NCBI GenBank assembly: GCA_014860005.1
Contig: JACZKP010000106.1
Coordinates: 1 to 61,768, forward strand
Source: Verrucomicrobiota bacterium
Lineage (GTDB): Bacteria > Verrucomicrobiota > Verrucomicrobiae > Limisphaerales > UBA11358
Length of the DNA: 61,768 nt
Direction of reading: 5' to 3'
Shown here: in pieces, positions 8,605 to 17,844 of the stretch
Layout of the letters: every line of letters starts with the position of its first letter
How positions within the stretch are numbered: the first letter of the stretch is position 1
The notes under the pieces: model-generated
What the model saw: the letters and a program-made list of their open reading frames with translations, nothing else
The model's database searches: none
What the model was told of the DNA's origin: nothing
Translations under genes and position numbers: made by a program

Positions 8605-11600
8605 ATGAAGTTAACCATGAAACCTGCTTTCCAGTCCCTGACCCGGATCTCCATTGTTCAACTCCTGCTCCTGATGTGGTTGCCGGGCGCGGCCTGCGGT
8701 GCGGAACTGTTGCCGCCCGGTTTTCGCCCGCAACCGGTTGGCGTTCACGCACTGGTCGGCGGAAAAGTTGTCGTCAAGCCGGGCGAAGCCTTGGCCGACG
8801 CGACGATTGTGATTCGCAACGGCTACATCGAGAACGTAGGGAATAATGTGGCTCCGCCCGCCGACGCGCGCGTGTGGGACATGAAAGGGCTGACGATTTA
8901 CGCGGGGTTCATCGAGCCTTATCTGCCGCTCTCCGGCACGAATGCACCGGTTTCCACGACGGAAACGCAACCAATCGCCACCGACAACCTGACTGCGGGC
9001 GGGGTGAATTTTTTTGGCACAGCCGGGCAACGGACTGACCCCGGTGCTTCCGGTCCGGGCTACGAGATTTCCCGCATCACGCCGGAAGAACGGGCGGTAA
9101 CACAGTACTCGCCGCGCGACCGCACGCTCGCGCCGTTTCGGGAACAGGGATTCACGGCGGCTCTGATCGCGCCCGCGAACGGCATCATCCGCGGCAGCAG
9201 CGCGCTCGTGCAATTGCGCGAGGACAATCCCAACGCGGTCGTGCTGAAACCCGATGTCTTCCAGCACGTGGCGTTTGACACGCGGAGCGCGGAACGGGCC
9301 TATCCCGCCTCGTTGATGGGCGTCATCGCCACGGTGCGGCAAAGTTTTTTCGACGCGCAACATTACGCGCTGGACCACGCGGACTGGACCAGGAATCCAC
9401 AGGGCCGCAAACGGCCGGAGTTCAATCCCGCACTCGAAGCGCTGTCGCCCGCAGCGGAAGGCAAAAGGCGCGTGTTGATCGAGCCGGGCAGTGCGTTGAT
9501 GGTGGACCGCGCCGCGCGGGTGGCGCTGGAACTGAAACTGGATTTCGCAATCATTTCGAGCAGTCAGGAATGGCGCCGGCCTGATCTGGCGAAGGAAACC
9601 GGCGCGACGTTCATCGTGCCGGTGAATTTTCCCACACTGCCCAAGTTGCCGAACGAGGATGATTGGGAACAGGTTTCGCTGGATCAATTGCGCGCGTGGG
9701 ATTGGGCAGCGGAAAATCCCGCGCTGCTTCGGCAACAGGGCCGCGAAATCGCGTTCACGACTTACAGCCTGAGCGACAAGAAAGCGTTTCGCAAAAACCT
9801 CAAGCTCGCGATTGAACGCGGTTTGTCCGAAGACGACGCGCTGGCGGCGCTCACGACCGTGCCCGCGAAACTTTGCGGCGTGGAAAAACAACTCGGCACC
9901 ATCGAAGCCGGCAAGATCGCGAATCTGACCGTTGTGGACGGCAAAGGATATTTCGATCCTGAATCGCGCGTGCGGGATGTGTGGGTGGACGGTCGGAACT
10001 ATTTTGTGCAAGCAGCCAAGGATGAGAAGAAAGAACAGGCCAAAGCGGAAAGCGATGCCGAAAAGAAAGCGAAGCTCGAAAAGGAAAAGAAAGAGGCGGA
10101 AGGGCGCGAGATTCAGAAGAAGCGCATAGCGCGCTTGCCGCTTGAAGGACGTGGAGTAATCGCAAGCACAAACAACTCCCTCGTTAATTCAAACACTTTT
10201 CTTTTCATAGCCTTCGCTACAGTGTGGACAAGCGGCCATGATGGCCGCGTGGAAAACGGGGTTCTGGTGATTCAAAATGGGAAAGTTGTCCGCATTCAAC
10301 GCCATGGTGCAGGAGGAAGTGGAAACACTGCTTCCATATCGTTGCCGGCTGGCCTGCACATCACCCCCGGCTTGATTGACGCCCACAGCCACACGGCCAT
10401 CCTTGGCGCGGTGAATGAAGGCACGTTGCCTTCCTCCGCGATGGTTCGCATCGGCGACGTAGTGAATTCGGAAACCAAGAATCTGTACGAGCAACTGGCG
10501 GGCGGATTGACCGTGGCGAATCTGCTCCACGGTTCGGCCAATCCCATCGGCGGCCAGAACCAGGTCATCAAGCTGCGCGATGGCGCGAGTCCGGAGGAGT
10601 TGAAATTTGAAGGCGCGCCGGCAGGCATCAAGTTCGCGCTCGGCGAGAACGTGAAACAATCGAGCGCGAGCGAACGCACGACGCGTTTCCCGCAGTCGCG
10701 CATGGGCGTGCCGACGTTTCACGAAAACCGCTTCCTCGCCGCGCAGCAGTATCTGAAGAGTTGGCAGGATTATCGGCAGGCGACCAACCGCGTAGAACAG
10801 GCGTCGCGCCTGTCTCCATCTGAAAGGGAATTAGCGACAGGCGCGACGCCTGTCCTACCACGGCGCAATCTCGAACTCGAAACCATTGGGGAGATCATCC
10901 AGGGCAAACGCCTCATCCACTGTCACAGTTACCGTCAGGATGAGATTCTCGCGTTCCTGCGCGTGATGGAAAGTTTCAAGGTGAAGATCGGCACGCTGCA
11001 ACACATCCTCGAAGGTTACAAGGTCGCCGATGAAATTGCCGCGCATGGCGCCGGGGCGTCAGCCTTCGCCGATTGGTGGGCCTACAAATTCGAGGTCTAT
11101 GACGCGATTCCTCATGCGGGTTCATTGATGCACGAACGCGGCGTGCTGGTGTCGTTTAACTCCGATTCCTCCGATCTCGCGCGCCGCATGAACACCGAAG
11201 CCGCCAAGGCAGTGAAGTTTGGCGGCACTTCGGAGGAAGACGCGCTCAAGTTCGTCACCATCAATCCGGCAAAGCAGCTTGGCATTGATAAACGCGTCGG
11301 CTCGCTCGAACCAGGCAAGGACGCGGATTTCGTCGTCTGGTCGGGGCATCCGCTCGATTCGCGTAGCGTTGTCCTGCAAACGTGGATTGATGGCAAAAAA
11401 TACTTTGACCGGTCGCTATCGGCAGAGCGCGCTGCCACGTTGCAGAAGGAACGCGCCGATCTCATCGCCAAAGCGAAGAAGTTGGCCGGCGGCGGAAGCA
11501 GCAGCGCCGGCGCGGAGGAAAAGAAGGACGATGGCTCGTTCTTCCGCGTGGCGCTGGAGCATCAGTTCGATTACGTGGATCGGCATTGCCTGGACGAGGA

Positions 11601-11607
11601 GCGATGA
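8605..11607 (+). CDS. Exported double-module amidohydrolase
   Basis: A 1000-residue protein (ATG at 8605; an ATG four codons later is possible) with a signal peptide ending near GAACGAE. It contains two amidohydrolase-type modules in tandem. The first (residues ~45-460) has the composite beta-sandwich and a late GTIEAGKIANLTVVDG segment, but the place where a metal-binding HxH should be reads YAGFIEPYLPL. The second has PGLIDAHSHTAI with His594 and His596, plus the usual end motif GSLEPGKDADFVVWSG. A Lys/Glu-rich linker (about 470-515) joins them. A palindromic repeat lies in frame at 10792-10858. The next gene is a shorter amidohydrolase, 134 bases on. Likely a periplasmic peptidase-like or imidazolonepropionase-like hydrolase. 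Confidence 0.85.
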   Translation: MKLTMKPAFQSLTRISIVQLLLLMWLPGAACGAELLPPGFRPQPVGVHALVGGKVVVKPGEALADATIVIRNGYIENVGNNVAPPADARVWDMKGLTIYAGFIEPYLPLSGTNAPVSTTETQPIATDNLTAGGVNFFGTAGQRTDPGASGPGYEISRITPEERAVTQYSPRDRTLAPFREQGFTAALIAPANGIIRGSSALVQLREDNPNAVVLKPDVFQHVAFDTRSAERAYPASLMGVIATVRQSFFDAQHYALDHADWTRNPQGRKRPEFNPALEALSPAAEGKRRVLIEPGSALMVDRAARVALELKLDFAIISSSQEWRRPDLAKETGATFIVPVNFPTLPKLPNEDDWEQVSLDQLRAWDWAAENPALLRQQGREIAFTTYSLSDKKAFRKNLKLAIERGLSEDDALAALTTVPAKLCGVEKQLGTIEAGKIANLTVVDGKGYFDPESRVRDVWVDGRNYFVQAAKDEKKEQAKAESDAEKKAKLEKEKKEAEGREIQKKRIARLPLEGRGVIASTNNSLVNSNTFLFIAFATVWTSGHDGRVENGVLVIQNGKVVRIQRHGAGGSGNTASISLPAGLHITPGLIDAHSHTAILGAVNEGTLPSSAMVRIGDVVNSETKNLYEQLAGGLTVANLLHGSANPIGGQNQVIKLRDGASPEELKFEGAPAGIKFALGENVKQSSASERTTRFPQSRMGVPTFHENRFLAAQQYLKSWQDYRQATNRVEQASRLSPSERELATGATPVLPRRNLELETIGEIIQGKRLIHCHSYRQDEILAFLRVMESFKVKIGTLQHILEGYKVADEIAAHGAGASAFADWWAYKFEVYDAIPHAGSLMHERGVLVSFNSDSSDLARRMNTEAAKAVKFGGTSEEDALKFVTINPAKQLGIDKRVGSLEPGKDADFVVWSGHPLDSRSVVLQTWIDGKKYFDRSLSAERAATLQKERADLIAKAKKLAGGGSSSAGAEEKKDDGSFFRVALEHQFDYVDRHCLDEER
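10792..10858. repeat. Palindromic dispersed repeat inside a coding gene
   Basis: Arms at 10792-10814 and 10836-10858 are inverted copies of each other (22 of 23 positions), with core ACAGGCGTCGCGCCTGTC, around a 21-base loop. It lies in frame within the 1000-residue amidohydrolase and adds about 23 codons (VEQASRLSPS...TGATPVLP) near residue 730. The same design, with core GGGCGTCCCGCCCGT, occurs at 47946-48003 in intergenic DNA, which marks it as a dispersed element and not a native part of the protein. Confidence 0.85.
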
Positions 11608-11663
11608 AATTTATGATTTGCGATATGCGATTTACGGCTGCGACGCGGGCGAATGCCGCAATT

Positions 11664-11750
11664 CTCCGCGACCTTTGCGCCAACCTTTGCGTCCTTTGCG
11701 TTGAGATTTTAACGCAGAGGACGCGGAGGGATTCGCCGAGGATGCAGAGG
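11664..11750. repeat. Inverted repeat of the CTTTGCG/CGCAGAGG family
   Basis: The left arm (11664-11702; CTCCGCG...CCTTTGCGTT) is the approximate reverse complement of the right arm (11711-11750; AACGCAGAGGACGCGGAGG...). The same family appears at 46134-46223. It fills most of the gap between two amidohydrolase genes and its right edge touches the likely start codon of the second, which may affect where translation begins. Confidence 0.75.
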
Positions 11751-13058
11751 CAGGACTGGTTGCAGCTTCGCCAAGTTGCACTCACTTTGCTATGTTTCGG
11801 CTGGTTCGGTTGTGCAGCAGCTTCCGCGGAATCGCTTTTGTTGACTGGCGCAACGGTTCACACGGTTTCGGGTGAAACGATCCCCGCCGGCCAGGTGTTG
11901 ATCAAGGACGGCAAGATTTCCGCCGTAGGCAAAACGGTTTCCGCCGCCGACGCAAAAACTGTGGACCTCGCCGGCCTCCATCTGTATCCGGGTATGATTG
12001 CGTTAAACACGGATCTGGGCCTCGTGGAAATCGGGGCGGTGCGGGCTACGCGCGATCAATCGGAAGTGGGCGAGTTCACGCCGGAGGTGCAATCGTGGCT
12101 CGCGGTGAATCCCGATTCCGAATTGCTGCCCGTCGCGCGGGCGAACGGCGTGGCATATTTCCAACCCACACCGCAAGGGGGAGTGGTCGCCGGCCAGTCT
12201 GGTCTGGTGGCGCTCGATGGCTGGACGATTGAGGAGATGCTGGTCAAGCCGGCCATCGCCCTGCATCTTTATTGGCCATCCGCCAGTCTGGATATCACGC
12301 CGCGCGAGCAGAATCGCGGCCGCGCGCGGCCTCTTGAAGAACAGGACAAGGAACGCCGCGAGAAGATCAAGGACATTGACGATTTCTTCCAGGAAGCCCG
12401 CGCTTACGCCAAGGCACGCGAGGCCGCAAAGGAAGGCGACAACTTTTTGAGAATCCCGTCGTGGGAAGCCATGCTGCCCGTGTTGCGCGGCGAAGTGCCA
12501 ATTGCTGTTCACGCCGATGACGCGCGCCAGATTCGCGCCGCCGTGAAGTGGGCGGCAACGAACCAGTTCAAGATCATCCTCGCCGAAGCACGTGATGCAT
12601 GGAAAGTCGCCAGCCTGCTGGCGTCGAACAATGTTCCAGTGATCTACAATCACGTCTTCACGCAACCGCCGCGCGACACGGAGAATTACGACGTTCAGTT
12701 CGCCGCGCCCGGGGTGTTGCAGAAAGCAGGTGTGAAAGTGGCGATGGGCCTGAGCAGCTATCGCGCGTCGCTCGCGAAGAATCTTCCCTACGAAGCGGCT
12801 CAGGCGGCGGCGTTTGGCCTGCCGGCCGAGGAGGCGCTGAAAAGCATCACACTTTATCCCGCGCAAATCGCGGGCGTGGCGGACCGGCTGGGTTCCATCG
12901 AAACCGGCAAGGACGCGACGCTCGTGCTGACGGATGGCGACATTCTGGATATTCGCTCCAACGTGAAACGCATGTGGATCGCCGGCCGGGAAGTCAGTCT
13001 GGAAAACCGCCACACGCGGCTGTACGAGAAATACAAGAACCGGCCCAAGTCTCCGTGA
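11742..13058 (+). CDS. Exported amidohydrolase-family protein lacking the HxH motif
   Basis: The start is placed at 11742 (MQRQDWLQLRQVALTLLCFGW), which gives a signal peptide ending near ASAES and 438 residues; the open frame extends further upstream but only through an inverted repeat. The N-terminal sheet (LLLTGATVHTVSGETIPAGQ) and the C-terminal return strand (GSIETGKDATLVLTDGDIL) are those of amidohydrolases. At the usual metal site it reads YPGMIALNTDLGLVEIGAVR, without HxH. This substitution is typical of a recognised exported subfamily, so the protein need not be dead. It probably works with the larger upstream amidohydrolase in peptide or cyclic amide turnover. Confidence 0.8.
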   Translation: MQRQDWLQLRQVALTLLCFGWFGCAAASAESLLLTGATVHTVSGETIPAGQVLIKDGKISAVGKTVSAADAKTVDLAGLHLYPGMIALNTDLGLVEIGAVRATRDQSEVGEFTPEVQSWLAVNPDSELLPVARANGVAYFQPTPQGGVVAGQSGLVALDGWTIEEMLVKPAIALHLYWPSASLDITPREQNRGRARPLEEQDKERREKIKDIDDFFQEARAYAKAREAAKEGDNFLRIPSWEAMLPVLRGEVPIAVHADDARQIRAAVKWAATNQFKIILAEARDAWKVASLLASNNVPVIYNHVFTQPPRDTENYDVQFAAPGVLQKAGVKVAMGLSSYRASLAKNLPYEAAQAAAFGLPAEEALKSITLYPAQIAGVADRLGSIETGKDATLVLTDGDILDIRSNVKRMWIAGREVSLENRHTRLYEKYKNRPKSP

Positions 13059-13078
13059 GAAGCGGTGGCTGGATCGCC

Positions 13079-13639
13079 ATGAATCGAAAACTTCATATCG
13101 CGCGGTTCGAAAGCGAATTGGGTACGCTGAGCGACGCTGAAGCGCTCGAAATGCTAAGCGGCGGATTTTTGTCGCCCGACGACCTTTATCGGGCGGAGGG
13201 TTCATCAAATTGGAAACCGTTGGCCGAACTGACGCTCGCAGCAACGGAGCAATCGACATCCGCGCTGAGCCGGGCGCAACAGAAGCTCGCAACCAGCGGC
13301 GGCACGGCCTTTTCCCAAGCCGTCCAGTTCACCCAAAAGCTGAAAAGCGCCGCGCTGCGTGGGAAAGATCATTTGACGGATTCCGCCCGCGGCACGCTGG
13401 ACTCCTACACGCCGCAAATCCGAAAGCTCGTCGAGAACCAGCTTGTGCAGCAATCCGTCACGCACGCGCAGGATGCGCTACACAACGACGATTTCATGCG
13501 CAAGGTTTTCGGCGCGACCTACGATTGCCTGCCGAAACCGATCCATCGCTTCGTCGCCGAACAGGCCTTCATTGAGTTTTGCCTGGAGCGACGGCAGCGG
13601 CTGCTCGGGCCGGCGACTGCTGAATCGGGTGAGGTTTGA
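13079..13639 (+). CDS. GYF_2-like domain protein
   Basis: A 186-residue soluble protein. The N-terminal ~50 residues (LGTLSDAEALEMLSGGFLSPDDLYRAEGSSNWKPLAEL cut here to its pattern of acidic helix, GGFLSPDD and NWKPL) resemble the GYF_2 domain, a small peptide-binding module common in Verrucomicrobiota. The rest is helical, ending in a segment with DCLPKPIHRFVAEQAFIEFC. It starts 20 bases after the amidohydrolase stop and is probably co-transcribed. Its partner and role are unknown. Confidence 0.6.
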   Translation: MNRKLHIARFESELGTLSDAEALEMLSGGFLSPDDLYRAEGSSNWKPLAELTLAATEQSTSALSRAQQKLATSGGTAFSQAVQFTQKLKSAALRGKDHLTDSARGTLDSYTPQIRKLVENQLVQQSVTHAQDALHNDDFMRKVFGATYDCLPKPIHRFVAEQAFIEFCLERRQRLLGPATAESGEV

Positions 13640-13651
13640 TTCAAACCTTCA

Positions 13652-14737
13652 TCAGTTGCCAATAGAGTTCGAATTCAAGGCTGGGATGTAGAAGGCAGCC
13701 ACGCCAGTTGCGACGGCCATTTGGTCGGCGCCGCGCTGGTTGGTGAAAACGATCACCGTCACCCCGTCATCTGCAAAGCGCGCCATGGCGCTCTTGAACC
13801 CGGTCATGTGCGAGCCGGTATGGCTGATCAACCGGTGGCCCTTGTTTGTGCCGATGCCCCAGCCAAAGCCGTAGCCTGATTTCGAGCCGTCGTTCAGTTC
13901 GGCGCGCGTCCACATTTGTTCAAGGGTGGACGGCTTGAGGAGTTTGTCCGAGCAAAGCGCGGCTTCCCATTTGGCCAGATCGAGCACCGTCGAGCGAAGC
14001 CCGCCGCCGGCGTAACCCAGAATGGTCGCGGCGATGTAGCGTCCGTTTTGCAGCCGGTTTCGTTCCCAGAGATAACCGGAGGCGCGGTTGGTGATGATGT
14101 CCAAATGGCTGATCACCCGTGTGTCGTTCATGCCGAGCGGATCAAAAACGCGTTCCTTGAGAAACTCACCCCAGTACTTGCCGGAAATTTCCCGGATGAT
14201 CATGGCGAGCAGATGATAGCCAGTGTTGCTGTAGGCATATTTCTCGCCGGGTTGAAAATTCAACGGCCGCTCGCGCAGGGCTTCAATCACATCCTCGGGT
14301 TGAATGTCCAGACGCAGGTCCATGATGGGTTCGTTGATGAAATCCTTGATGCCGGAGGTGTGCGTGAGGAGGTGGCGCACGGTCACTTCGTTCCAGGTTT
14401 CGGGCAGGCTGGAGAGATGTTTGGTGATCTTATCCGCCACCGAAAGCTTTCCCTCCTCGACCAACAGCATGATGGCACTGGCGGTGAAAGTCTTGGTGAT
14501 GGATTGGATTTGGAACACGGTATCCGTTCGGACGGGGACGTTAAGTTCGACGTTGGCCAGGCCGTACGCAGAGGCTTTTTCGAGCAAACCGTTTTTCACC
14601 ACGGCCAGCGCCAGCCCGGGGATGTGCTGTTTCTGCATCTGTTCCTGGACGTAGTCATCAACCGGATCGGCCTGCGTGGTAAGGGCGGTAAAGAGGGGCA
14701 GTGCAAATAATAGGGTGGCGGCGGTCAAGGAATTCAT
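13652..14737 (-). CDS. Exported serine beta-lactamase-like hydrolase (class C / DD-peptidase fold)
   Basis: A 361-residue protein with a signal peptide (MNSLTAATLLFALPLFTALTTQA). The active-site tetrad SITK is at 79-82 and the YSN motif at 169-171; HTGSH near residue 310 replaces the KTG box, as in many class C-like esterases and peptidases. It resembles the Beta-lactamase (PF00144) family of periplasmic serine hydrolases, which includes D-aminopeptidases, esterases and lactamases. Antibiotic hydrolysis is not implied. It converges on the GYF_2-like gene and is divergent from a small gene. Confidence 0.85.
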   Translation of the reverse strand: MNSLTAATLLFALPLFTALTTQADPVDDYVQEQMQKQHIPGLALAVVKNGLLEKASAYGLANVELNVPVRTDTVFQIQSITKTFTASAIMLLVEEGKLSVADKITKHLSSLPETWNEVTVRHLLTHTSGIKDFINEPIMDLRLDIQPEDVIEALRERPLNFQPGEKYAYSNTGYHLLAMIIREISGKYWGEFLKERVFDPLGMNDTRVISHLDIITNRASGYLWERNRLQNGRYIAATILGYAGGGLRSTVLDLAKWEAALCSDKLLKPSTLEQMWTRAELNDGSKSGYGFGWGIGTNKGHRLISHTGSHMTGFKSAMARFADDGVTVIVFTNQRGADQMAVATGVAAFYIPALNSNSIGN

Positions 14738-14755
14738 GGCGGCGAAAATTAGGCC

Positions 14756-14944
14756 ATGAAGGAAAAAAGCAAAGTCTTATCGAAGCTTCGAGAAGGACAG
14801 AATACCATGCAATCCACCTCTCAGCCCAAGCCAGGGAGCTTCGACAGCACGCTGGCGCTTATGGCCAAGAAGTATTACGGCCTTGCCCGCAAGCTGGGCA
14901 ATCGCGCCACCAAGGCGGGGGGGAAATCCGAAGAGTCCTGGTAG
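14756..14944 (+). CDS. Possible small basic protein, 62 aa
   Basis: A short open frame with an ATG 18 bases from the start of the divergent beta-lactamase-like gene. The product is basic ([27 protein letters not shown]) and has no signal or membrane segment. Its last 70 bases overlap the 3' end of the convergent prepilin-like gene. No family is recognised. The Lys-rich composition looks more like a protein than random GC-rich DNA, but evidence is thin. Confidence 0.35.
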   Translation: MKEKSKVLSKLREGQNTMQSTSQPKPGSFDSTLALMAKKYYGLARKLGNRATKAGGKSEESW

Positions 14945-15657
14945 AAATAGTAAATGCGCGAACCACCTGTGCTCCATGTGGTCAGGTAGTGCATCGTTTC
15001 GAACTTGTGCCAACTGGCGGAACCATCGGCAAAAACCTGGTTGCCGCCAACGGGCACTTTGGATTTCGCCCCCCGATGTTGCGGCATGTTCGCATAGACA
15101 AACGCACGATCGCCGGCCTCTTGGCCTCCCCATGAGCCATTGATCTTTCCAACGGCGTCAGCCGCCAGAACGTGCGTGGACTTGGACTGGCTGAGTTTCA
15201 CCGGACTGCGGGAGGGGAAATTGCCGGCGGGGTTCAACCAGTTGGTAATGCCGCCGAAATACTGGAATCCAATCACCCACTGCGGAAACGAGGGCTCAAG
15301 AACCGGCAAGCCCGGCCGGTTGGCACAGGTCCAGACTGAAGGGGCGTTGGATTGCACAGTCAACCCCACCTGCTTGGCCGCGGAGGCCTCCGGTGGATTC
15401 AGGCAGTTCTGCACGAAACTGTTGGCACTCCAGCGCGCCGACAATACCCGGTCGTTGTAGTCCAGAGCGTAGATGCTTACGCCCACGGCGAGTTGACGCA
15501 GGTTGCTGACACAGGTGATCCGCTTGCTCCTCTCCTTGGCCGTTGCCAGAGCCGGCAACAACATCGCCGCGAGGATGGCAATAATGGCAATGACCACCAA
15601 TAATTCAATCAAGGTAAACGCCCTGGGGTGGGTCGTCCTGAGGATCTGGTTCTTCAT
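14875..15657 (-). CDS. Prepilin-type N-terminal domain protein (H-X9-DG type)
   Basis: The start at 15657 places the type IV prepilin signal correctly: a basic leader, then [20 protein letters not shown], cut by prepilin peptidase before Phe and N-methylated. The 260-residue protein continues with [24 protein letters not shown], the hallmark of the DUF1559/H-X9-DG pseudopilin-like family that is greatly expanded in Verrucomicrobiota and Planctomycetota. Near the C-terminus is [20 protein letters not shown], matching the H-X9-DG segment in modified spacing. It is likely exported to a type II secretion or pilus-like apparatus; the role of these paralogues is mostly unknown. Confidence 0.88.
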   Translation of the reverse strand: MKNQILRTTHPRAFTLIELLVVIAIIAILAAMLLPALATAKERSKRITCVSNLRQLAVGVSIYALDYNDRVLSARWSANSFVQNCLNPPEASAAKQVGLTVQSNAPSVWTCANRPGLPVLEPSFPQWVIGFQYFGGITNWLNPAGNFPSRSPVKLSQSKSTHVLAADAVGKINGSWGGQEAGDRAFVYANMPQHRGAKSKVPVGGNQVFADGSASWHKFETMHYLTTWSTGGSRIYYFYQDSSDFPPALVARLPSLRARP

Positions 15658-16164
15658 AACGGAATGGTGCTCTGGGTGTTTTGTGAACTTGCGCCAGGGC
15701 AAAACTGGCGTGACTGCGGTGGATTCTCCCAACCAGGCGAACGGCTCTCCCCGTCGTTTGAGGACCCGATCAACGATTTGCTGCCCCGTTGCGAGTTGGA
15801 CAACTCTTCCCGTGCTGTCAACTGCCGGCTTGGTTTTGCCGTTGCGATCATAACGCGTGGTCTATGCTCCAAAAACATATAACCTCATCGCCAACTGTAG
15901 CAAGCTGGAATTTGCCGAAGATTGGCCCGGAATTGGTCGCCCCCAGCCAGTGAACAGCCAGTCAGCCGCCAGACCATTCACCGGGGTCTCCTCGGATCAT
16001 CGAACTGCAACTCCTTCCTGTTGGGTAGATGAAGTCCATTCGGGGTCGGGTTTCGCCGTCGGGAATCTGCTTTGCGATGAGTCTCCCCGGTTGCCCATGG
16101 CGGCGCAGCGGCGCAGATGCAGCAATTGGCTTGCGCCCACAGGGATTTCTGGAGAAATGTCGGA
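15658..16164. other. Intergenic, nothing recognised
   Basis: About 500 bases between the divergent prepilin-like gene and the D-aminoacylase-like gene. No convincing coding frame, RNA gene or repeat is seen. It presumably holds the promoters of both genes. Confidence 0.5.
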
Positions 16165-17844
16165 ATGCACAAGTCCGGATGCCTGTTTGCCATGCTTGCC
16201 ACCACTGCCAGTCTTCACGGCGCCGATACCTACGATCTCATCCTTCGCAACGGCACCATCTACAACGGCAGCGGGCAACCGCCCGTGCTGGGAGATGTGG
16301 CGGTCAAGGGCGATAAAATCGCGGCCGTCGGGAAGCTCGGCGAGGCCATTGCCACAAAGGAATTGAACGTCAGGGGTCTGGCCATCGCCCCCGGCTTCAT
16401 CAACGTGTTGAGCTGGGCCAACGAGTCGCTGATTGAAGATGGCCGTTCGCAGAGCGACATCCGCCAGGGCGTCACACTGGAAATTCTGGGTGAAGGCGAA
16501 TCCATGGGGCCGCTCAATTCCACCATGAAGCAGGAGATGCGCGACGCCCAGGGCGACATCAAGTACGACGTGACCTGGACAACTCTTGGCGAGTACCTCG
16601 ACCACCTCGTCCAACGTGGCGTCTCCTGCAACGTCGCTTCCTTCCTCGGCGCCACCAGCGTGCGGATTCACGAGCTCGGCTACGAGAATCGTCCGCCGAC
16701 CCGCGCGGAACTTCGGCGGATGGAACAACTGGTGCGCGAGGCCATGGAGGAAGGTGCGTTGGGGATTGCTTCATCACTGATTTACGCGCCCGCGTTCTAC
16801 GCGCAAACAGACGAGTTGATCGAGTTGTGCAAAGTGGCCTCCGAGTACAACGGCATCTACATCTCGCACCTGCGGAGCGAAGGAAACACCTTTCTCGAAG
16901 CGTTGGACGAGTTGCTGCAAATCTCGCGGGAGGCGCGCATCCCAGCGCAGGTTTATCATCTGAAAGCCGCAGGCCAGGCAAACTGGCACAAAATGGACGC
17001 CGCCATAATGAAGGTTGAAGCCGCTCGCGCCAGCGGATTGAAGATCACCGCCGACATGTACACCTACACGGCAGGCGCAACCGGCCTCGACGCCGCCATG
17101 CCCCCGTGGGTGCAGGAGGGCGGTTATCAGAAATGGGCGGAGCGGCTGCAAGACCCGGACATCCGGCGGCGTGTGCGCAAGGAAATGGTCACGCCCACCG
17201 ACGAATGGGAAAGCCTTTATCTCATGGCCGGTTCAGCGGAAAAGGTTCTGCTCGTCGGCTTCAAAAACTAAAAACTGAAGCATTTCACCGGGAATAGCCT
17301 CGCCCAGGTCGCGAAGCTGCGCGGCCAGTCAGCGGAAGACGCCGCGATTGATCTGGTGATCGAAGACGGCAGCCGGGTGAACACCGTTTACTTTCTGATG
17401 TCCGAGGACAACGTCCGCAAGCAGATCCAGCTTCCGTGGGTCAGCTTCAATTCTGATTCCGCGTCCCTCGCCGCAGAGGGCGTGTTTCTAAAATCAAATC
17501 CGCACCCGCGTGCGTACGGCAACTTCGCCCGGCTGCTCGGCAAGTACGTGCGGGATGAGAAGCTGATTCCCCTCGAAGAAGCCGTGCGCCGCCTGACTTC
17601 TTTTCCGGCGGAAACCTTGAAGCTGGACCGGCGGGGTGCGCTCAAGCCCGGTTACTTCGCGGACTTGGTTGTGTTTGATCCGGCGACCATTCAAGATCAC
17701 GCCACTTATGAGCGACCGCATCAGTACGCCACGGGTGTGATGCACGTGTTCGTAAACGGCGTGCAAGTTCTCAAGGACGGCGAACACACCGGAGCCAAGC
17801 CCGGCCAGGTGGTGCGTGGTCCCGGTTGGAAAGGCAGAAAATGA
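16165..17844 (+). pseudogene. N-acyl-D-amino-acid deacylase-like amidohydrolase with in-frame stop
   Basis: The ATG at 16165 gives a short signal peptide (MHKSGCLFAMLATTASLHGA). The frame reads as a D-aminoacylase-like amidohydrolase through VLLVGFKN, meets TAA at 17269-17271, and then continues in the same frame with KLKHFTGNSLAQVAKLRGQS and the remaining ~190 residues to a normal stop at 17844. Related proteins usually have Glu at the stop position, so one G-to-T change (GAA to TAA) explains it. HxH at the metal site is replaced (APGFINVLSWANES), as in a recognised subfamily. It may be a recent nonsense mutant, a sequencing error or read-through. The downstream gene overlaps its end by ATGA. 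Confidence 0.8.

Noticed and set aside
13652..14737. Calling the serine hydrolase an antibiotic-resistance AmpC
   Set aside because: SxxK and YSN are shared by many esterases and peptidases of the fold, and the KTG box is replaced by HTG; no evidence for lactam specificity.
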